Of a stretch of 8,961 bases of DNA, positions 5,272-8,961 are shown one piece after another (position 1 is the stretch's first letter; each line of letters starts with the position of its first letter). The notes below the pieces were generated by a model. It did no database searches, was not told the DNA's origin, and worked only from the letters and a program-made list of their open reading frames with translations. A program made the position numbers and the translations under genes. The stretch spans positions 1 through 8,961 of the forward strand of contig JABHBC010000210.1 in NCBI GenBank assembly GCA_018674025.1, written 5' to 3'. This DNA comes from Flavobacteriaceae bacterium. Lineage in GTDB: Bacteria; Bacteroidota; Bacteroidia; Flavobacteriales; Flavobacteriaceae.

Positions 5272-7350
5272 CTAGTAGAAATCAGAATCTTTTAATTCAG
5301 TATTTACCATTACCTCAGTAGTATTAAATTCTAAATTTTGCCCACCAGCATTTACTTGCATAAAATAAGGCCTCATAATACCATTTACACTGCGATAGTC
5401 ACCATACTTAGTTGAGGAGATATTTTTATTTTCATCTTCTTCTTCAATTGAGATTAAATATCCACTCTCAACAGCATAATATCTGTAAGAAGTTTTTTCA
5501 TTTTTCACAACTTTAATTTTGTAGACATCTTCTCCATCTATAGAATTAATACTGAGAAGTTCAGTTTGATCATCAGAGTAGTATAATTCTTCAAATATTC
5601 CTTCGACATTTTTAGCTTCCATAATTTCTTCTTCACTCATCAACATTTTTTGACCTTGTTGTTCCATGTAACCTTTTTCCCCACTGAAGTTTCTTTTCAT
5701 TAGTGACATTGTTTGCCCACCCATATTAGCTTTCATTTCAAATGAAATTTTATTAGGCATCATTTGTTTTGAAATTGCCATAGGCTTAAAAGGTGCTCCA
5801 GGTATTGTTACATCCATGTTTGATACTAATGTATTGACATTAAGAAGCATATCTTTACCACCAATTGCTTTAATATAATTATCTACTACATCTAGTGCTG
5901 TCATTCCTTCTGGAATAGCTTTATTAAATACAGGCTTTGCAACAGCATTTGCATATTTGTCAAAGTAATTAATTGGAAATCCTACTTTTTCTAAATTTTC
6001 AACAACGTCACTACCTTTTCCAACAACAATAATTCTAGTGTTTGCGATTTTAAAATATTTATTTGCTACTCTTTTTACATCTTCTGCTGTTACAGCATTA
6101 ATTTTTTCAAGATATGTTTCATAAAAATCTTCAGGTAAATCGTTTAACTTAATATTAAGAGCATAATTAGCGATAGTTTGAGGTCTTTCTAATCTCATTA
6201 TAAAATTACCAACATATTTAGCTTTTGCATTTTTTAATAATTCAGCATCAACTAGTTCAGTTCTAATTCTAACTATCTCATTGACGATTTCTGTTACTGC
6301 ACTATCTGTTACCATATTTCTAACTTTAGCACCAGCAGAAAATCGTGCAACACCATATCTACTTGAACCTAGACTAGAATACGCACCATAAGTATAACCT
6401 TTATCCTCTCTAAGATTTTTAAACAAGTAACCTTCACCACCTCCACCAAGAATATTGTTAGTAATCAACGCTGTGAAATAATCTTCATCATTCATTTTAA
6501 GCTCAACATTATTAGTGACCCCAATACTAGATTGAGTAGCACTAGGAAGGTCTATAAAGTTAACTTCAGTTAATTCAACATTTGGAGTAAGAACAGGAAC
6601 GTCATTTTCAACTTTCTTAGCTTTTTTCCATACGCTAAACTTCTCAGTAATTGATTTTTTAACTTCTTTATAATTAACATCCCCAATTACAACTATATAT
6701 GCACTATTTGGATATGTATACTTCTTGTGGAAATCTATTACATCTTCGTAAGATATTTTATTAAGAGTTTCTTCTGTAATAAATTCCCCGTAAACGTGAT
6801 TTTTCCCATAAGATAAAGCATTACCTACTCTACTTCCAATAGCATCAATACTCTTTTCATCTGCTTTTAAACTTTCAATTAGTTGTTCTTTAGTTTTATC
6901 AAATTCTTCAACGGTCAGTAATGGATTTATGATTGCATCTGCCATTAATTCTAAAATTCTATCATTATGTTTTGTCAAGGAACTTGCAAAACTACTTCTA
7001 AAACCAATACTAACATTTGCTCCTAAATAATCAATCTCTTCATTAAAAACATCTTTTTCAATTGATGTTGTTCCATTCCCTAACATTTCTCCTAAAATAG
7101 AAAGAACTCCAGCTTTTTCACCCTCAAGAATTGGGGTTCCGTCTATTCTCAAACTGTATGAAACTCTTGGAAGTTTATGATTTTCAACAACTAAAACTTT
7201 TATCCCATTTTTAAGCTTAAATTCTTTAGGCTTATCCAACTTTATCTTAGGAGTTGGTCCTCCAACTGGCTGAATTGATCTGTCTAATTGCGCGCTAACA
7301 CTAAATGATATTAGCATTGTTGTAATTAATAATATTATTCTATTTTTCAT
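5272..7350 (-). CDS. Exported M16B peptidase-family protein, non-catalytic (R/Y) subunit with C-terminal extension
   Basis: This is probably the non-zinc half of a heterodimeric M16 peptidase. A signal peptide (1-20, ending SVSA before Q21) indicates export. Two M16 domains follow, about 38-240 and 255-460. The HxxEH zinc motif is absent; the corresponding stretch reads AGVLSILGEMLGNGT near 80-94. The second domain keeps LREDKGYTYG, with R314 and Y321 seven residues apart, the same spacing as the substrate-binding R/Y pair of insulysin. This matches the known division of labour in bacterial M16B pairs. Residues from about 480 to 692 form an additional beta-rich domain with repeated Met and Glu patches; it resembles outer-membrane lipoprotein carrier-type folds in pattern only, and its role is unknown. 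The gene starts 24 bases after the stop of the HxxEH-bearing M16 gene and was probably transcribed with it. No Shine-Dalgarno is present. Confidence 0.88.
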   Translation of the reverse strand: MKNRIILLITTMLISFSVSAQLDRSIQPVGGPTPKIKLDKPKEFKLKNGIKVLVVENHKLPRVSYSLRIDGTPILEGEKAGVLSILGEMLGNGTTSIEKDVFNEEIDYLGANVSIGFRSSFASSLTKHNDRILELMADAIINPLLTVEEFDKTKEQLIESLKADEKSIDAIGSRVGNALSYGKNHVYGEFITEETLNKISYEDVIDFHKKYTYPNSAYIVVIGDVNYKEVKKSITEKFSVWKKAKKVENDVPVLTPNVELTEVNFIDLPSATQSSIGVTNNVELKMNDEDYFTALITNNILGGGGEGYLFKNLREDKGYTYGAYSSLGSSRYGVARFSAGAKVRNMVTDSAVTEIVNEIVRIRTELVDAELLKNAKAKYVGNFIMRLERPQTIANYALNIKLNDLPEDFYETYLEKINAVTAEDVKRVANKYFKIANTRIIVVGKGSDVVENLEKVGFPINYFDKYANAVAKPVFNKAIPEGMTALDVVDNYIKAIGGKDMLLNVNTLVSNMDVTIPGAPFKPMAISKQMMPNKISFEMKANMGGQTMSLMKRNFSGEKGYMEQQGQKMLMSEEEIMEAKNVEGIFEELYYSDDQTELLSINSIDGEDVYKIKVVKNEKTSYRYYAVESGYLISIEEEDENKNISSTKYGDYRSVNGIMRPYFMQVNAGGQNLEFNTTEVMVNTELKDSDFY

Positions 7351-7374
7351 TTTAAATATTTTTAATTTTATTTA

Positions 7375-8688
7375 TTATTTAGAAGGTTCAGGTAAATATT
7401 CTATATCTACTCTTTGATTTTTGCTTAAATATTTTTTAGCAACCATTTGAATTTCTTCTCTAGTGATAGATCTGTAAATATCAATTTGTTCATTAATTAA
7501 ATTTACATCTCCATATAACATGTAATATCTTGCAAGTGAATTAGCAATTCCAGCAATACTTGAATTTGAATTTACAAATTGATTTTCAAATTTATTTAAT
7601 AATTTTTGATATGATCTCTCTGAGATTAACTCGTTTTGAACTTTAGTTATTTCCTCTTCAATTTCCTCAAGAAGGGTGTCAAGTTCAACTTCTCCAAGAG
7701 GTAAAGCTAGTATAGCAAAAATATTATAGTCTACTTGCCCTAAGTTAATTACCTGTGTTTGCAGAGCTTGTTTTTGATCATCTACCAATTTTTTGTAAAG
7801 TACTGAACTTTTTCCATCACTTAGGTATGTAGAAATCATGTCTAATACGTAAGAATCTCTATTTGCGAATCCTGGAGTTCTAAATGTAGCCAATAACATA
7901 GGAATTTGAATATTTTCATCATACGCAACAGCTTTTGTGTTTTCTGTTATTGGTTCTTCCATCGGAAAATTTCTTTCAACTACATTTCCAGTTGGAACTT
8001 CATCAAAATATTTCCTAACTAGTTTCTCTGTTTCTGCCGAATCAATATCACCTGCAACAATTAAGACCGCATTGTTAGGTCCATAATATGTTTTGTGGTA
8101 TTCTCTAAATTCTTCCAAGGTTGCAGCATCAAGGTGCTCCATTTCACCAATTACTTGGTCTTTATAAGGATGAACCTTAAATAAATTATCATTTAAAGCT
8201 TTTAATAATTTACCATAAGGCGCATCATACCTTTGTCTTTTCTCTTCTTTTACTACTTCATTTTGAGTGTCAACTCCAATTTGATCCATTACAGGGTGAA
8301 GCATTCTTTCTGATTCTAGCCATAAACCAAGTTCAAGCTTGTTTGAGGGAAAAGTCTCATAATAATATGTTCTGTCTTGAGAAGTATTTGCATTAAAACT
8401 TCCTCCATTTGCAGGGATAATCTTCATAAATTCTCCTCGGCCTATATTTTTTGAACCTTCAAATAAAAGATGTTCGAAAAAGTGAGCAAATCCAGTTCTT
8501 TCTCTGTCACCATCTTTTCCTCCAACGTCATACATTACAGATGTTGTAACTACTGGAGCAGAATTATCTTGATGTAAAATTACATGTAGTCCGTTGTCTA
8601 AGTCAAACTCTGTAAAATCTACTTGTTGAGCATTTAATGCCGTACTACTAACAAGCACTGCAAAAAATAATAAAATGATTTTTTTCAT
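7375..8688 (-). CDS. Exported M16 zinc metallopeptidase, catalytic (HxxEH) subunit
   Basis: This is a probable periplasmic or envelope zinc endopeptidase of family M16 (pitrilysin, processing-peptidase type). The signal peptide spans residues 1-20 (ending ALNA before Q21). The inverted zinc motif HFFEH is at 69-73, with H69 and H73 as ligands and E72 as base; the third ligand is E148 or E149 in VVKEEKRQR, at the expected distance of about 76 residues. The second M16 domain (about 220-430) has LYKKLVDDQKQALQ where partner subunits carry the R/Y pair, so R and Y are missing. Its 437 residues are normal for the single-chain bacterial subunit. With the 692-residue gene 24 bases downstream, the two supply complementary halves of one active site. 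It is divergent from rplU, a neighbourhood I recall from other Flavobacteria. A -7-like box lies at 8738-8745. Its substrates cannot be predicted. Confidence 0.93.
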   Translation of the reverse strand: MKKIILLFFAVLVSSTALNAQQVDFTEFDLDNGLHVILHQDNSAPVVTTSVMYDVGGKDGDRERTGFAHFFEHLLFEGSKNIGRGEFMKIIPANGGSFNANTSQDRTYYYETFPSNKLELGLWLESERMLHPVMDQIGVDTQNEVVKEEKRQRYDAPYGKLLKALNDNLFKVHPYKDQVIGEMEHLDAATLEEFREYHKTYYGPNNAVLIVAGDIDSAETEKLVRKYFDEVPTGNVVERNFPMEEPITENTKAVAYDENIQIPMLLATFRTPGFANRDSYVLDMISTYLSDGKSSVLYKKLVDDQKQALQTQVINLGQVDYNIFAILALPLGEVELDTLLEEIEEEITKVQNELISERSYQKLLNKFENQFVNSNSSIAGIANSLARYYMLYGDVNLINEQIDIYRSITREEIQMVAKKYLSKNQRVDIEYLPEPSK

Positions 8689-8737
8689 TATGTTTTATTT
8701 TAGTTATAAAAATTCTTTAAAATTAAATTGGGGAAAG

Positions 8738-8745
8738 CAAAACTA
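8738..8745 (-). promoter_or_regulatory. Possible -7 box for the M16 operon
   Basis: The minus strand reads TAGTTTTG here, fitting TAnnTTTG, about 50 bases before the start codon of the catalytic M16 gene. I cannot find a clear TTG-type -33 element at 17-23 bases upstream (the nearest TTTG is only 12 bases away), so the call is tentative. Confidence 0.35.
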
Positions 8746-8841
8746 CAAAAATTATTACAAAACATATTTACTAATAACTTTAAATGATCGTATGAATAGT
8801 TTAATCTTGTGAATTAGTGTAATTAGTTTTAGTTAAAAACA

Positions 8842-8872
8842 TTTGTTGGTTAATATATAAACTTTATATTTG
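8842..8872 (+). promoter_or_regulatory. Bacteroidetes-type promoter for rplU
   Basis: TTTG (8842-8845) and TATATTTG (8865-8872) are separated by 19 bases, a full match to the Bacteroidetes -33/-7 pattern. Transcription would begin near 8879, giving an A-rich leader of about 33 bases before the rplU ATG at 8913. It is the best promoter candidate in the window. Confidence 0.7.
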
Positions 8873-8912
8873 CACTCGTTTTTAAACAAAAATAATATTA
8901 AAAATTTAAGCT

Positions 8913-8961
8913 ATGTACGCAATTGTAGAGATAGCAGGGCAACAATTTAAAGTTGAAAAAG
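8913..8961 (+). CDS. rplU: 50S ribosomal protein L21, N-terminal fragment cut by window end
   Basis: Sixteen complete codons are visible: MYAIVEIAGQQFKVEK. This is the diagnostic N-terminus of bL21, a large-subunit protein that contacts 23S rRNA. The start is fixed by the family start (MYAIVEIGGKQ type) and by the promoter with its A-rich leader upstream. No Shine-Dalgarno is present, as usual for Bacteroidetes. The gene is normally followed by rpmA (L27), which would lie outside the window. It is transcribed divergently from the M16 peptidase pair. Confidence 0.93.
   Translation, partial: MYAIVEIAGQQFKVEK

Noticed and set aside
5272..7350. Reading the 692-residue M16 protein as an active zinc protease
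   Set aside because: No HxxEH or HxxxH-like motif is present at the expected position (about residues 80-94), so it is treated as the non-catalytic subunit.
1..8961. CRISPR array, tRNA, rRNA, insertion sequence, prophage or toxin-antitoxin system
   Set aside because: No spaced repeats, cloverleaf, transposase, integrase or toxin-like frame was seen; almost all the sequence is accounted for by recognised housekeeping genes.

Overview
The window is a visibly AT-rich piece of a Bacteroidota chromosome, most likely Flavobacteriia. Four things point there: gldE and gldD side by side behind mutY and ssb, a Bacteroidetes-type TAnnTTTG -7 box ahead of several genes, no convincing Shine-Dalgarno sequences, and an M16 peptidase pair divergent from rplU. 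The marker genes are ordinary housekeeping and gliding/secretion genes. I see no mobile element, CRISPR array, tRNA, rRNA or defence system.

Layout. (1) 1-845, minus strand: an HU-family DNA-binding protein, a 29-residue Lys/Arg-rich protein (429-518) short enough to be missed by gene callers, and the first ~80 codons of ribonuclease G (rng). The rng frame stops abruptly at the window edge inside a 44-bp segment that is repeated at 904-947. (2) 973-5237, plus strand: a compact run mutY, ssb, gldE, gldD and an EamA-family membrane transporter, with ATGA overlaps at the last two junctions. An imperfect hairpin at the EamA stop can serve as a shared terminator with the convergent genes. (3) 5272-8688, minus strand: two exported M16 metallopeptidase-family proteins. 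The upstream-encoded 437-residue protein carries the zinc HxxEH motif. The downstream 692-residue protein lacks it but keeps the R/Y pair and has an extra C-terminal domain. (4) 8689-8912: a divergent intergenic region with promoter-like boxes on both strands, then the start of rplU (ribosomal protein L21), cut by the window end.

How the genes fit together. The left block is nucleic-acid housekeeping: nucleoid protein, RNase G, a probable ribosome-associated peptide, adenine glycosylase and SSB. The gldE-gldD pair adds envelope functions linked to gliding and type IX secretion. The M16 pair looks like the two halves of one heterodimeric periplasmic or envelope peptidase.

The most unusual signal is at the left edge. 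The rng reading frame leaves its expected course and enters a near-copy of the HU/mutY intergenic sequence in direct orientation. That is what a tandem-duplication junction of about 903 bp, or an assembly or amplification chimera, would look like. I found no evidence of a new multi-gene system.
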